DNA from: CAZSNT01 sp964607765
GTDB lineage: Bacteria; Verrucomicrobiota; Lentisphaeria; Oligosphaerales; JABHEG01
DNA length: 64,000 nucleotides
Direction of reading: 5' to 3'
NCBI GenBank assembly: GCA_964607765.1
Contig: CAZSNT010000020.1
Span: forward strand, 23,586 to 87,585
Positions 1-7,642 of this stretch are shown here, in pieces. Made by a program: the position numbers and the translations under genes. How positions within the stretch are numbered: the first letter of the stretch is position 1; each line of letters opens with the position of its first letter. Under the pieces are notes generated by a model. It saw only the letters and a list, made by a program, of their open reading frames with translations. It did no database searches and was not told the origin of the DNA.

Positions 1-1167
1 GGCCATGGAGATTCCCTCGACGACGGCGCGGCAAAGGTCGGCCTGAGTGGTGCCGAGGTCGATGTGCGCGAAAGCCCCGCGCACATCCGGGCTCGGATCG
101 ACGGACGACCCGCCGGCGAGCGATGGCAGGAACATGGCGCCGCCCGCTCCCGGCTCGGATGCCTCTGCCAGACGCAGCATCTCCTCGAAGGTGTCGCCCG
201 AGTCCGTGTCGAGGTTGCGGCAGAGCTGTTCCCGCATCCAACGGAAGGACGAGCCCGTGGAGAACACACCGATGGCCGAGGTGTACTTGCCCGGGACAAT
301 GTGGGCGAACACATAGGGACGCGAGTCCACATCGAGAAGAGGCTGGGAGTCAGTCACGGCAATCCAACTGCTGGAACCCATGGAGTTGTACGCGTCGCCG
401 TCCCGGAATGCCCGGGCACCGAGCGCCATGCAGCTGTTGTCGACCCCGCCCGCGACGACAGCGACCTGTGTGGCGAGTCCCAACTCGGCCGCGGCCGCCT
501 CGGTGAGGTTGCCGATGATCTCGGAAGAAGCGACAGCGTCGGGAAAGAGGCTGCGGTCCAGGCCGCTTGCATCCAGAAGCTCGTCGGAATAGCGCCATTC
601 ACGCAGGTCCCACACGCCGGAGCCGGAAGCATAGGAGTAATCCGTGGCCATCACGCCGGTCATGCGGTAGTTGATGTAGTCCTTGGAGCCGAGAATCTTG
701 TGGATCTTCCCGAAGCCGTCTGCCTCGTTGTCGCGGAGCCACATGATCTTGAACACAGTGTAGAGCGGCGGCGGGAAACCGCAGCCGGTGAGCAGGTACC
801 ACTCCTGCTCGGGGACCCTCTCGAAGAAGGCGTCCGGCTGCGTGTCAGGGCGCGCATCCGACCAGATGATGGCGTGTTCGCGGACGAGAGCGCCGTCGGC
901 GTCCACGGGAACGACGCCGAGGGAATGGCCGGACAAGCCGATGGCCCGGATCGAGTCGGCCGAGCCCTCCCACTCGTCCAAGAGCGCGCGAGTCGCCTCG
1001 ACGGTCGCGTGCCACCAATCCAGGGGATTCTGCTCATGCCACCCGGTGCGCGGGTAGTAAGTCTCGTAGGTGGCGAAGTGTGAGGCCAGGCAGTGGCCGT
1101 CCGGCGTGTAGATGGACGCCTTGATACCGCCGGTGCCGAAATCATATGCCAGGACGCGCGCGTTCAT
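1..1167 (-). CDS. FGGY-family carbohydrate kinase, xylulokinase-like (partial)
   Basis: Open reading frame from an ATG at 1165-1167 running off the left edge, so only the N-terminal 389 residues are present. It starts MNARVLAYDFGTGGIKASIY, the phosphate-1 motif of the FGGY sugar-kinase fold (ASKHA superfamily), and later shows VVAGGVDNSCMALGAR, matching the second phosphate/adenosine region. Family members phosphorylate a ketose or polyol with ATP in the cytoplasm; the closest general resemblance is to xylulokinases, but the substrate cannot be told from sequence. It lies 14 nt after the SDR dehydrogenase stop, on the same strand, and is the last visible gene of the sugar cluster. Confidence 0.9.
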   Translation of the reverse strand, partial: MNARVLAYDFGTGGIKASIYTPDGHCLASHFATYETYYPRTGWHEQNPLDWWHATVEATRALLDEWEGSADSIRAIGLSGHSLGVVPVDADGALVREHAIIWSDARPDTQPDAFFERVPEQEWYLLTGCGFPPPLYTVFKIMWLRDNEADGFGKIHKILGSKDYINYRMTGVMATDYSYASGSGVWDLREWRYSDELLDASGLDRSLFPDAVASSEIIGNLTEAAAAELGLATQVAVVAGGVDNSCMALGARAFRDGDAYNSMGSSSWIAVTDSQPLLDVDSRPYVFAHIVPGKYTSAIGVFSTGSSFRWMREQLCRNLDTDSGDTFEEMLRLAEASEPGAGGAMFLPSLAGGSSVDPSPDVRGAFAHIDLGTTQADLCRAVVEGISMA

Positions 1168-1181
1168 GTTCAGCCGTCTCC

Positions 1182-1943
1182 CTACAGGCAGGTGTAGCCG
1201 CCGTCGACAACAATGTCCGCCCCGGTCGTCCAGAGCGATGCGTCGCTGGCCAGATAGACGTATGCGCCGATCAGGTCCTCAGGTCTGCCGATCCGCCCCG
1301 CCGGGGTCTTGGCCGTCCAGCCCGGCAGATAGTCGGTCATCGAGGCCACCAGTTCCGTGCCGATGTAACCGGGACTTATGCAATTGACCCGCACGCCCCG
1401 CTCGGCCCACTCCACCGCCAGCGCCTTGGTCAGGTGCTTCACGCCTGCCTTGGAGGCGCAGTAGTTGGCGATCTTCTGCGGAATGTTGATGATGGACGCC
1501 GACATGGAGGCTGTGCTGATGATCGAGCCGGATCCCTGTTCCAGCATCACTTTGCCTGCCGCCTGGGCGCACAGGAATACCCCGTTCAGATTCACGTCCA
1601 ACACCTTGACCCAGTCTTCGTACGAGATCTCCTCGGCGGGATTCAGATTGGCAATCCCCGCATTGTTGACCGCAATGTCCAGGCTCCCAAATTCAGCCAC
1701 CACCTGCCGGACCATGGCGTCGACCTGTTCCGGCTTGGTGACGTCGGTTTGGATCGCCAGCGCCTTCACCCCCTTCGCTTTGATCTCGGCGCAGGCTTGC
1801 TCCGCCTTCTCCAGGTCCAAGTCGACGATTGCAACATTGGCACCGAAGTCTGCGTAGGCCAGTGCGATCGTCTTGCCGATTCCCTGCGCGCCGCCCGTGA
1901 CAAATGCGCTCTTCCCAGTCAGGTCAAACAGTGTGTTGCTCAT
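1182..1943 (-). CDS. SDR-family NAD(P)-dependent sugar/polyol dehydrogenase
   Basis: A 253-residue classical short-chain dehydrogenase. The start at 1943 is preferred over the upstream in-frame ATG at 2084 because AAGGGAGAAAGAG sits directly before it and the protein then begins at the usual SDR N-terminus. Visible motifs: TGGAQGIG (cofactor Rossmann loop, residues about 17-24), NNAG (93-96) and catalytic YCASK (Tyr161, Lys165). Asp41 after the second strand (VAIVDLD) favours NAD over NADP. It resembles arabinitol, sorbose or gluconate dehydrogenases of sugar operons. It is followed closely by the FGGY kinase, so its product is probably the kinase substrate. Confidence 0.92.
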   Translation of the reverse strand: MSNTLFDLTGKSAFVTGGAQGIGKTIALAYADFGANVAIVDLDLEKAEQACAEIKAKGVKALAIQTDVTKPEQVDAMVRQVVAEFGSLDIAVNNAGIANLNPAEEISYEDWVKVLDVNLNGVFLCAQAAGKVMLEQGSGSIISTASMSASIINIPQKIANYCASKAGVKHLTKALAVEWAERGVRVNCISPGYIGTELVASMTDYLPGWTAKTPAGRIGRPEDLIGAYVYLASDASLWTTGADIVVDGGYTCL

Positions 1944-2086
1944 CTCTTTCTCCCTTGGATTTCTGAGAGTGGCTCGTTCCCGGCCCTTCTTGTTTCCACG
2001 TTTCGCTCGCGTTCCGGCAAGAACGGCTGCGGTTGCCGGTGCGCCGCATACAGCTGTCAGGATTGTCCTCTTAACGATCAGCATCC

Positions 2087-4186
2087 TCAGGGGTGTTGGG
2101 GCAGAATCTCCGCGTCGAACTGGAAGTTGTCAGCCGTGACGTGGCCCCAGCCGCCCATCGCCTTGTCGACCACCTTGATGAACATCTTCTTGCCGGCGAA
2201 CGGACTGAGGTCCCAACTCACCTTCTGCATAACTTGGTTGTTGACGCCTCGCGCCTGTTGGACTTCCTTGCCGTCCTCCAAGCACAGAGCCACGTATGTG
2301 TCGGGCCCATTGCCCCCGCCGACTCGGAAGGTCATCTTGCCGCCCTTGGGAATGAACAGCGGGGAGACAATCACACCGGTCTGCGGATCCGAGCCTCTGT
2401 CCGCCGTCGGGCTGGGTTCCAGCGTGGTCAGGTAATGCTCGCCCTGCTTGTTGTATTCCCCTTGGTTGCGGAAGAACTCGGCTCTGCTCCCGATGATATG
2501 CCCGAACTCTCCCTCGACGACTTTCCAAGGCTGCAGTTGGCCCGACTCGAAGTCGAAGCACGCACTCTTCGCGCTCGGTGTCGCCGGGATTTTCGGGGCC
2601 GCGTTTGCCTTTGCTCCAGCACCGGTCGCCTTCTTCCGGGGAGTCTTCTCCCGCTGCTGCCGCTGCTGCGGCGGCGGCCGTTTCGGCGGATCGTAGGTCT
2701 CCAGCAGGGCTGCCAGTTCCTTGACGACCTCGGGATACTCATTGTAGACGTTCCGTGTCTGTTTCAGGTCTGCTTCCAGGTCGTAGAGCTGCGCCGGCGG
2801 CGCGTCCTTCCTGGTCTTGCCGTTCTCGATGTCGCTGTTCACGTATCCGGCGTAGCTGATTGCGGCCGGGCCTCCGAACGCATGCGCCCCGCGCTTTGCG
2901 GCCGTGAACCCGCCGCTGCCCTGAGCGCCGATGTAAACCCACTTCCCTTTGCGGACAACAAGATGGCTGAAGCTCTTGGCTGCCAGGATGACATGGTCAC
3001 GAAGCGGCTTCGCCGGATTGCCGGTCAACGCCGACAGAATGTCTACACTGTCGCGGCCCTGCCCGGGTCCGAGCGCGGCGCCGGTCAGCGCCGCCAGGGT
3101 GGCGATCACGTCGACATTGCAGATCAGCTGGCCGGATGTCGATCCTGCCGCGATCCTGCCAGGCCAGCGGGCGATGAACGGTACGCGGTGCCCGCCTTCC
3201 CATGCGCCGAACTTGAAGCCGAGCAGTTCACCGTTCAGGCGATGCCCGGCATCCCACGCGTTCTGGCCGCCGACGTTGAACATGCCGCCGTTGTCACTGG
3301 TGAAGATGACGAGCGTGTTATCCGCGACGCCTTGCTCGTCAAGCGTCTTCATGATCTCGCCGACCATCCAGTCGAGTTCGTGCACGAAGTCGCCATACGG
3401 GCCGCAGCCACTGGTGCCTTTGAAGCGCGGATGCGGGGTGAACGGGTGGTGGATGTTTGTCGTCGCCAGATAGAGGAAAAAGGGAGACTTGCCCTGCTCC
3501 TTGATCCACGACACAGCCTTCTCCGTCAGCTTGGTGCCGACCAGCTCGTCGTCGTAAAGTGCGTGCGCCGCATCGGCCCCGCCGATGGTTCCGGTTCCCA
3601 TCTTCTCCGGGAACTCCCTGGTCTTGGCCGCCTTGCGGAAGACGAACGGGTCCTCGGGAACCAGCCCCACGACCCGGTGATTCTCAACATAGACAAAGGG
3701 CGGGTGGCTGTTCACGACCGGCACGCCGAAGTAATAGTCAAATCCCACCTCCAGCGGACCGGGTTTGAGTTCGCCGTTCCAGTCGGGAGTGCCTTTACCG
3801 AACCCGAGATGCCATTTGCCGATACAGGCGGTGGCGTAGCCGGCTTCCTTCATCACACTGGCTGCGGTCTGCTGGGCGGTGTCAATGAGAAGGGGCGATC
3901 TGAGCATGGCGGGGCCACCACCGAGCTTCCGGTGCGGGTACTCACCCGTCAGCAGGGCGTAGCGGGACGGCGTGCAGACCGCGGAGGCGGAGTGGGCATC
4001 GGTGAAACGCCTGCCTTCGGCGGCAAGCAGGTCGATGTTCGGTGTCTGCAGTTTGGTGGCCCCGTAGCAGCTCAGGTCGCCGTACCCGAGGTCGTCTGCG
4101 AAGATCAGGACGACGTTCGGTCTGTCGGCCGCCAATGCCGACAGAGACCAAGCCAGCAGGGCCATTACGCTCAGACATACTCTCAT
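2087..4186 (-). CDS. Secreted sulfatase (arylsulfatase A-like) with C-terminal beta-sandwich
   Basis: A 699-residue exported sulfatase. AAAGGAGATTCCG precedes the ATG at 4186, and residues 1-20 form a signal peptide (MRVCLSVMALLAWSLSALAA). The metal-binding DD pair is at 31-32 and the Cys-type modification motif CTPSR is at 71-75, where Cys would be converted to formylglycine. A long catalytic domain is followed by a Pro/Gln/Lys-rich linker near residue 500 and a roughly 150-residue C-terminal domain beginning CFDFESGQLQPWKV that looks like a lectin or GH32-type beta-sandwich. It would hydrolyse sulfate esters on a glycan outside the cytoplasm. It sits between the SDR gene and the aldolase gene, which suggests the sugar comes from a sulfated polysaccharide. 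Confidence 0.93.
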   Translation of the reverse strand: MRVCLSVMALLAWSLSALAADRPNVVLIFADDLGYGDLSCYGATKLQTPNIDLLAAEGRRFTDAHSASAVCTPSRYALLTGEYPHRKLGGGPAMLRSPLLIDTAQQTAASVMKEAGYATACIGKWHLGFGKGTPDWNGELKPGPLEVGFDYYFGVPVVNSHPPFVYVENHRVVGLVPEDPFVFRKAAKTREFPEKMGTGTIGGADAAHALYDDELVGTKLTEKAVSWIKEQGKSPFFLYLATTNIHHPFTPHPRFKGTSGCGPYGDFVHELDWMVGEIMKTLDEQGVADNTLVIFTSDNGGMFNVGGQNAWDAGHRLNGELLGFKFGAWEGGHRVPFIARWPGRIAAGSTSGQLICNVDVIATLAALTGAALGPGQGRDSVDILSALTGNPAKPLRDHVILAAKSFSHLVVRKGKWVYIGAQGSGGFTAAKRGAHAFGGPAAISYAGYVNSDIENGKTRKDAPPAQLYDLEADLKQTRNVYNEYPEVVKELAALLETYDPPKRPPPQQRQQREKTPRKKATGAGAKANAAPKIPATPSAKSACFDFESGQLQPWKVVEGEFGHIIGSRAEFFRNQGEYNKQGEHYLTTLEPSPTADRGSDPQTGVIVSPLFIPKGGKMTFRVGGGNGPDTYVALCLEDGKEVQQARGVNNQVMQKVSWDLSPFAGKKMFIKVVDKAMGGWGHVTADNFQFDAEILPQHP

Positions 4187-4212
4187 CGGAATCTCCTTTA
4201 TCGGGTCGCCAC

Positions 4213-4920
4213 CTAGTACGCGGAAGGGCTGGGAATGCCTGCTTCGCAGACGCCCGTCTCCAGTCCGTTCAGGATGGCCGTCGCCGTACGCACACCGATG
4301 CCGAAGCGCGTCACGCCGATTCCGAGCATCTTCAGTATCGTGTCGAGGTCGCGGACACCGCCCGCCGCCTTCACTTGGCAACGGCCGCCGACAGTCTCCT
4401 TCATCAGTCTGACGTTCTCGAACGTCGCACCGGTGGGCGCCCACCCGGTTCCGGTCTTGACGAAAGCCACGCCCAGGCCGGCACAGATGTCCGAGGCAGT
4501 CACGATCTCGTCGTCGGTCAGGTGATGGCACTCGAGGATGACTTTCAGCGGATAGCCGTCGACAGCGTCCATGACCGACCGGATGTCGTCACGGTAGCGA
4601 TCGAGCATGCCGGCCTTGAGCCAGGTCACGTTCTGGACCATGTCGAACTCGCGGCAGCCCATGGCAAGCTGCTCCTTCGCCTCCTGGACCTTGACGCTCG
4701 TGGTCGTGGAGCCGCCGGGGAACCCCACGGTCGCGGCCGGGATGACAACGTCCTGCCCTTTCAGTTGCTCAATAAGATAGGGCATGTGCGCCGGCAAGAC
4801 GAAGACGGCGTACACACCGTGTTCTCTGGCCAACGCGACTGCATCGTCGATTTCTTCAAGCGTGCTGTTGGCCTGAACGCAGCTCAGGTCGATCACTCTC
4901 GCCAACGTGGAATGGTCCAT
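4213..4920 (-). CDS. deoC: Deoxyribose-phosphate aldolase-like (DeoC/DERA) class I aldolase
   Basis: A 235-residue TIM-barrel aldolase. It carries VGFPGGSTTTSVK (residues 65-77), the Schiff-base lysine in VKTGTGW (Lys155) and the second lysine in QVKAAGGVR (Lys184), all hallmarks of DeoC. DERA cleaves 2-deoxyribose 5-phosphate to acetaldehyde and glyceraldehyde 3-phosphate; paralogues in sugar clusters can act on other deoxysugar phosphates. GGAGG lies 11 nt upstream of the ATG. The upstream gene on the same strand is an iron alcohol dehydrogenase that could reduce the aldehyde product. The ECHHLTDDE segment differs from the more common ETxxL form, a possible sign of altered specificity. Confidence 0.9.
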   Translation of the reverse strand: MDHSTLARVIDLSCVQANSTLEEIDDAVALAREHGVYAVFVLPAHMPYLIEQLKGQDVVIPAATVGFPGGSTTTSVKVQEAKEQLAMGCREFDMVQNVTWLKAGMLDRYRDDIRSVMDAVDGYPLKVILECHHLTDDEIVTASDICAGLGVAFVKTGTGWAPTGATFENVRLMKETVGGRCQVKAAGGVRDLDTILKMLGIGVTRFGIGVRTATAILNGLETGVCEAGIPSPSAY

Positions 4921-5089
4921 GGGGGCTTCGCCTCCGGGGTTCAGTCAATGTCATTGAATTAAGCGTCCCTTGGAGATTAGGGCGAAAGATCAAGGCGGAA
5001 GATCAAGGTGTTCCGACCCTAGTCTTTTGCCCTCATCTTTCACCCTGATCTTCCGGGATGGCGACCAACTCCTTAACTCAACGACATTG

Positions 5090-5104
5090 GGTGTTCAGTG
5101 TTCG
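5090..5104. repeat. Dispersed ACTGAACACTGA-type motif, copy 1
   Basis: GTGTTCAGTGTTCGG, the inverse of the motif found again at 15508, 45704 and 52743. All copies are intergenic. Confidence 0.5.
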
Positions 5105-5136
5105 GTCCGCTCTAGGAACTCGCCCTTTCAATCTCG

Positions 5137-5264
5137 GGCGGCTGTTTCGCACGTAGCGCCGCACTCTGAGCGGCGGCTGTTTCCCACGTAGCGCCGCACT
5201 CTGAGCGGCGGCTGTTTCGCACGCGGCGCCCCCGGGAAGCCGCCGCTCAGAGTCCGGCGCTACG
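5137..5264. repeat. REP-like cluster: 35-bp direct repeats plus inverted copy
   Basis: Two units of 35 bp start at 5137 and 5172 and differ at one base (GGCGGCTGTTTC[G/C]CACG then TAGCGCCGCACTCTGAGC). A third, partial unit starts at 5207. An inverted copy lies at 5239-5264; its reverse complement matches 5152-5177 with one mismatch. The arms could form a long hairpin in RNA or single-stranded DNA. The arrangement is typical of intergenic palindromic elements spread by REP-type transposition, but no transposase is visible here. Confidence 0.7.
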
Positions 5265-5313
5265 CCCGAACCGAAACTCAGGGGCGACACTGGCTCCCAC
5301 GGCCCCATGCCGC

Positions 5314-6534
5314 TCAACAGGCTCCCGCAGCCTGCCCCGCCGAGGCGGCGAGCACCTGCTCGATGTCCTCACGACTCATGACGGGGTTGCAGGCGAGGTT
5401 GCCGTCGGCACCAAAGCTCACTTTCGCGACACCATCGATGATTTTCGGAATCTCCTCGGCCGGGATTCGGACGTCGGCCAGGCTGGTGGGGACACCGATC
5501 TGTCGGAGGAAGGCCTCGAAGCGGTCGATGCCTTCCGCGATGATCGCCTCATCACTCTTGCCGGCGGTCGCGACCGCCATGACGCGTTTGGCGAAGCGTA
5601 GGTACGGCCCGGGTCGGCGTTTGGCGTTGTAGCGCATCCAGTGCGGCATGATAACCGTTAGGCTCGAGCCGTGGTTGATGCCGAATCGCGTGGTGAGCAC
5701 GTGCCCCACCTGGTGCATGGGCGTCCAGCCGTCACCGGGCCACGACCAGCCGTTGATGGCGCAGGTAGCGGCCCACATCAGGTTGCCGCGTGCATCGATG
5801 TTCTCCGGATCCTCGAGGGCGATGGTCACGTTCTCGATGGTCGTGCGCATGCAGCCTTCCTGGAAGCTGTGCTGCAGCGGCGTGCCATCCTGGGAGTTGA
5901 TGTAGATCTCGAGGACGTGGCTGATGGCGTCGGCGGCAGCACAGGCGGTCTGCTGCGGGGGCAGTGAGGTGGTGAGTTCGGGATCGAGGATGGCCACTCT
6001 CGGGAACAGGCACTCGGCCCAGATGTAGGATTTCTCCTGTCGGGCCTTGCTGGTCACCACCGAGCACATGTTCATCTCGCTGCCCGTGGCCGGCAAGGTC
6101 GGGATGGCCAGAAGCGGCAGAGCCTTCTCCGGCGGCGCAATGCTGGCGTCGGACCCGTCATGCCGATGGTACACCATGTTCCACAGGTCCCCGTCGTAAT
6201 AGACGCCCGCGGCGATCGCCTTGGCGCCGTCCATGGCGGATCCGCCACCCACGGCAACAACCACGTCGCAACCGGCCTCCCGCGCCAGGGCAACGCCCGC
6301 GGCTACTGTCTCAATGGCCGGATTCTCCTCAAACTGGCAGAACGCCACCACATCGAGACCGTTCTCCGCCAGAGACGCCTCAACAGCCTCGAGCACGGGC
6401 GCCAACGGCCCGAGTCTGCTGTAACTGACAAGGAGCGCGCTGCTCCCGAGTTCGGCAGCCTTCTCGCCGGCCAGGGCAACCTTGCCGGCGCCGAATGTGA
6501 CACGCACGGGATTGTAGAAGTCGAATTCGAACAT
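5314..6534 (-). CDS. Iron-containing alcohol dehydrogenase (butanol/lactaldehyde type)
   Basis: A 406-residue group III alcohol dehydrogenase. It opens FDFYNPVRVTFGAGKV, carries GGGSAMDGAKAIA (nucleotide-binding signature) and the metal-binding histidine region HQVGHVLTTRFGINHG. GGAGG lies 8 nt before the ATG at 6534. Such enzymes interconvert aldehydes and primary alcohols using NAD(P)H and Fe(II) or Zn. It resembles NADPH-dependent butanol dehydrogenases; lactaldehyde reductases belong to the same family. In this cluster the probable role is reduction of the short aldehyde released by the DeoC-type aldolase, regenerating NAD(P). The operon placement is inferred. Confidence 0.93.
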   Translation of the reverse strand: MFEFDFYNPVRVTFGAGKVALAGEKAAELGSSALLVSYSRLGPLAPVLEAVEASLAENGLDVVAFCQFEENPAIETVAAGVALAREAGCDVVVAVGGGSAMDGAKAIAAGVYYDGDLWNMVYHRHDGSDASIAPPEKALPLLAIPTLPATGSEMNMCSVVTSKARQEKSYIWAECLFPRVAILDPELTTSLPPQQTACAAADAISHVLEIYINSQDGTPLQHSFQEGCMRTTIENVTIALEDPENIDARGNLMWAATCAINGWSWPGDGWTPMHQVGHVLTTRFGINHGSSLTVIMPHWMRYNAKRRPGPYLRFAKRVMAVATAGKSDEAIIAEGIDRFEAFLRQIGVPTSLADVRIPAEEIPKIIDGVAKVSFGADGNLACNPVMSREDIEQVLAASAGQAAGAC

Positions 6535-6697
6535 GCTGGACCTCCGCGACTGCCCTCAGACCGGCTCCTGACGCAGAAAAGAAGATAACGTCATGATGTT
6601 TCATGGCAAGATACAAACTCGAAGCGACCCTGTCAAGACAGCCGGGCCGGTTGCGGCAGAAGCTGTATCAGAAACACTCGACCGGACGCTCTCCCCT

Positions 6698-7429
6698 TCA
6701 GGCGTGCCGGCGGCCGGACCCGGTGACGCTGAATTCGTACCGTGTGCCGTCGACCAGAAGTTCCATCGATTCGAAGGGGCCGCGCGGGTCGGAGCTGACT
6801 CGGTGGTTGACAAGAAGAGCCACGGGTGCCTCCATCTCGAGGATCCTCGCCTCCTCGGCGGTGGCCAGCCGGGCACTGATCCGGTCCTCGGTGCTGAGGA
6901 GCCGAATCCCATACTTCTCTTCCAGGTACCGGTAGAGAGAAGGGCCCCACTCGTCGTCCGAGCCGAAGTTAGGAAAGTACCGGGCAACCAAGTGGTTACA
7001 CATGATCGCGAGTGGACGGCCGTCGGCGATGACGAGACGTCTGAGCTGAAGGAGGTCCTCCCCTTTGGTGACCCGCAGCTCCTGCGCGAGACTGTCCGTG
7101 GCCGGGACGGTGCGGCACGAAAGGACTTTGTTTCTGCCCTTCATACCAAAGGTCTTGAGAGTCTCGCTGAACGACGTGATTGTGTTGAGCCGTTGGGTGT
7201 GAATGCCTGGCTCGGCGATCGTGGTGCCTCGGCCCTGCTGCACCAGAACGAGACCCCGGGCACGAAGTATCTCAACGGCTTTCCGGACCGTGGTGCGGGA
7301 GACATTGAACTGCCTGCAGAGCTCCGGCTCCGGGGGAAGGAAGTCCCCCGGCTTGTAGACCCCCGACTCGATCTGGGTCTCGAGGGATTCGTAAACCTGC
7401 TGGTAAGAGTATCTACGTTGTGACGTCAT
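6698..7429 (-). CDS. GntR/HutC-family transcriptional repressor with UTRA domain
   Basis: A 243-residue regulator. The N-terminal winged helix is complete (YQQVYESLETQIESGVYKPG, then FNVSRTTVRKAVEILRARG and VQQGRGT), followed by a UTRA ligand-binding domain (residues about 90-235, including RRLVIADGRPLAIMCNHL). The start at 7429 is chosen because it precedes the canonical N-terminus; the track to 7489 adds residues unlike the family. HutC-type repressors usually bind a phosphorylated sugar and control neighbouring catabolic genes. It is the first gene of the minus-strand sugar cluster and diverges from the beta-helix protein, with a palindrome at 7459-7470 between them. Confidence 0.92.
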   Translation of the reverse strand: MTSQRRYSYQQVYESLETQIESGVYKPGDFLPPEPELCRQFNVSRTTVRKAVEILRARGLVLVQQGRGTTIAEPGIHTQRLNTITSFSETLKTFGMKGRNKVLSCRTVPATDSLAQELRVTKGEDLLQLRRLVIADGRPLAIMCNHLVARYFPNFGSDDEWGPSLYRYLEEKYGIRLLSTEDRISARLATAEEARILEMEAPVALLVNHRVSSDPRGPFESMELLVDGTRYEFSVTGSGRRHA

Positions 7430-7458
7430 GGAGCATGGGCCTTCCGCGCTTTCTGCGC

Positions 7459-7470
7459 TGACTATAGTCA
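7459..7470. promoter_or_regulatory. Candidate GntR operator TGACTATAGTCA
   Basis: A perfect 12-bp palindrome 29 nt upstream of the gntR start and about 170 nt upstream of the divergent beta-helix gene. HutC-subfamily operators are short palindromes with a central TA-rich core, which this fits. Position suggests autoregulation. No second copy was recognised by eye upstream of the alcohol dehydrogenase. Confidence 0.5.
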
Positions 7471-7642
7471 CCCGTGCCGAATGATCCAAGGAAGAAGTCG
7501 AACCAACGTTTGAGCGCGGCGTTGACAGAGAGCGGTTCCGGCATCAGACTTCGGTGCGCGCAACATCGGATGGCATTCAGCCGAAATCACCGGTCGAGCC
7601 CTGCCTCCCGGTGTTGCGACTGTTGCCAACGGAGAGACGCCT

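Larger units (their letters stand above)
4921..5313. other. 393-nt intergenic region with direct and inverted repeats
   Basis: No credible gene lies here. The part nearest deoC holds copies of a short AAGATCAAGG-like word (around 4986-5010) and a related ATCTTTCACCCTGATCTTCC stretch (5034-5053). Then comes one copy of the dispersed ACTGAACACTGA-type motif (5090-5104, inverse orientation) and the 35-bp repeat cluster at 5137-5264. Separate transcription or processing of the two flanking same-strand genes is likely. Confidence 0.6.

Noticed and set aside
1146..2435. 429-residue plus ORF over the SDR gene
   Set aside because: Opposite strand has full SDR motifs; this frame has none.
2093..4216. 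707-residue plus-strand ORF antisense to the sulfatase
   Set aside because: Shadow frame caused by GC-rich codons; no domain motif, while the minus frame has a signal peptide and CTPSR.
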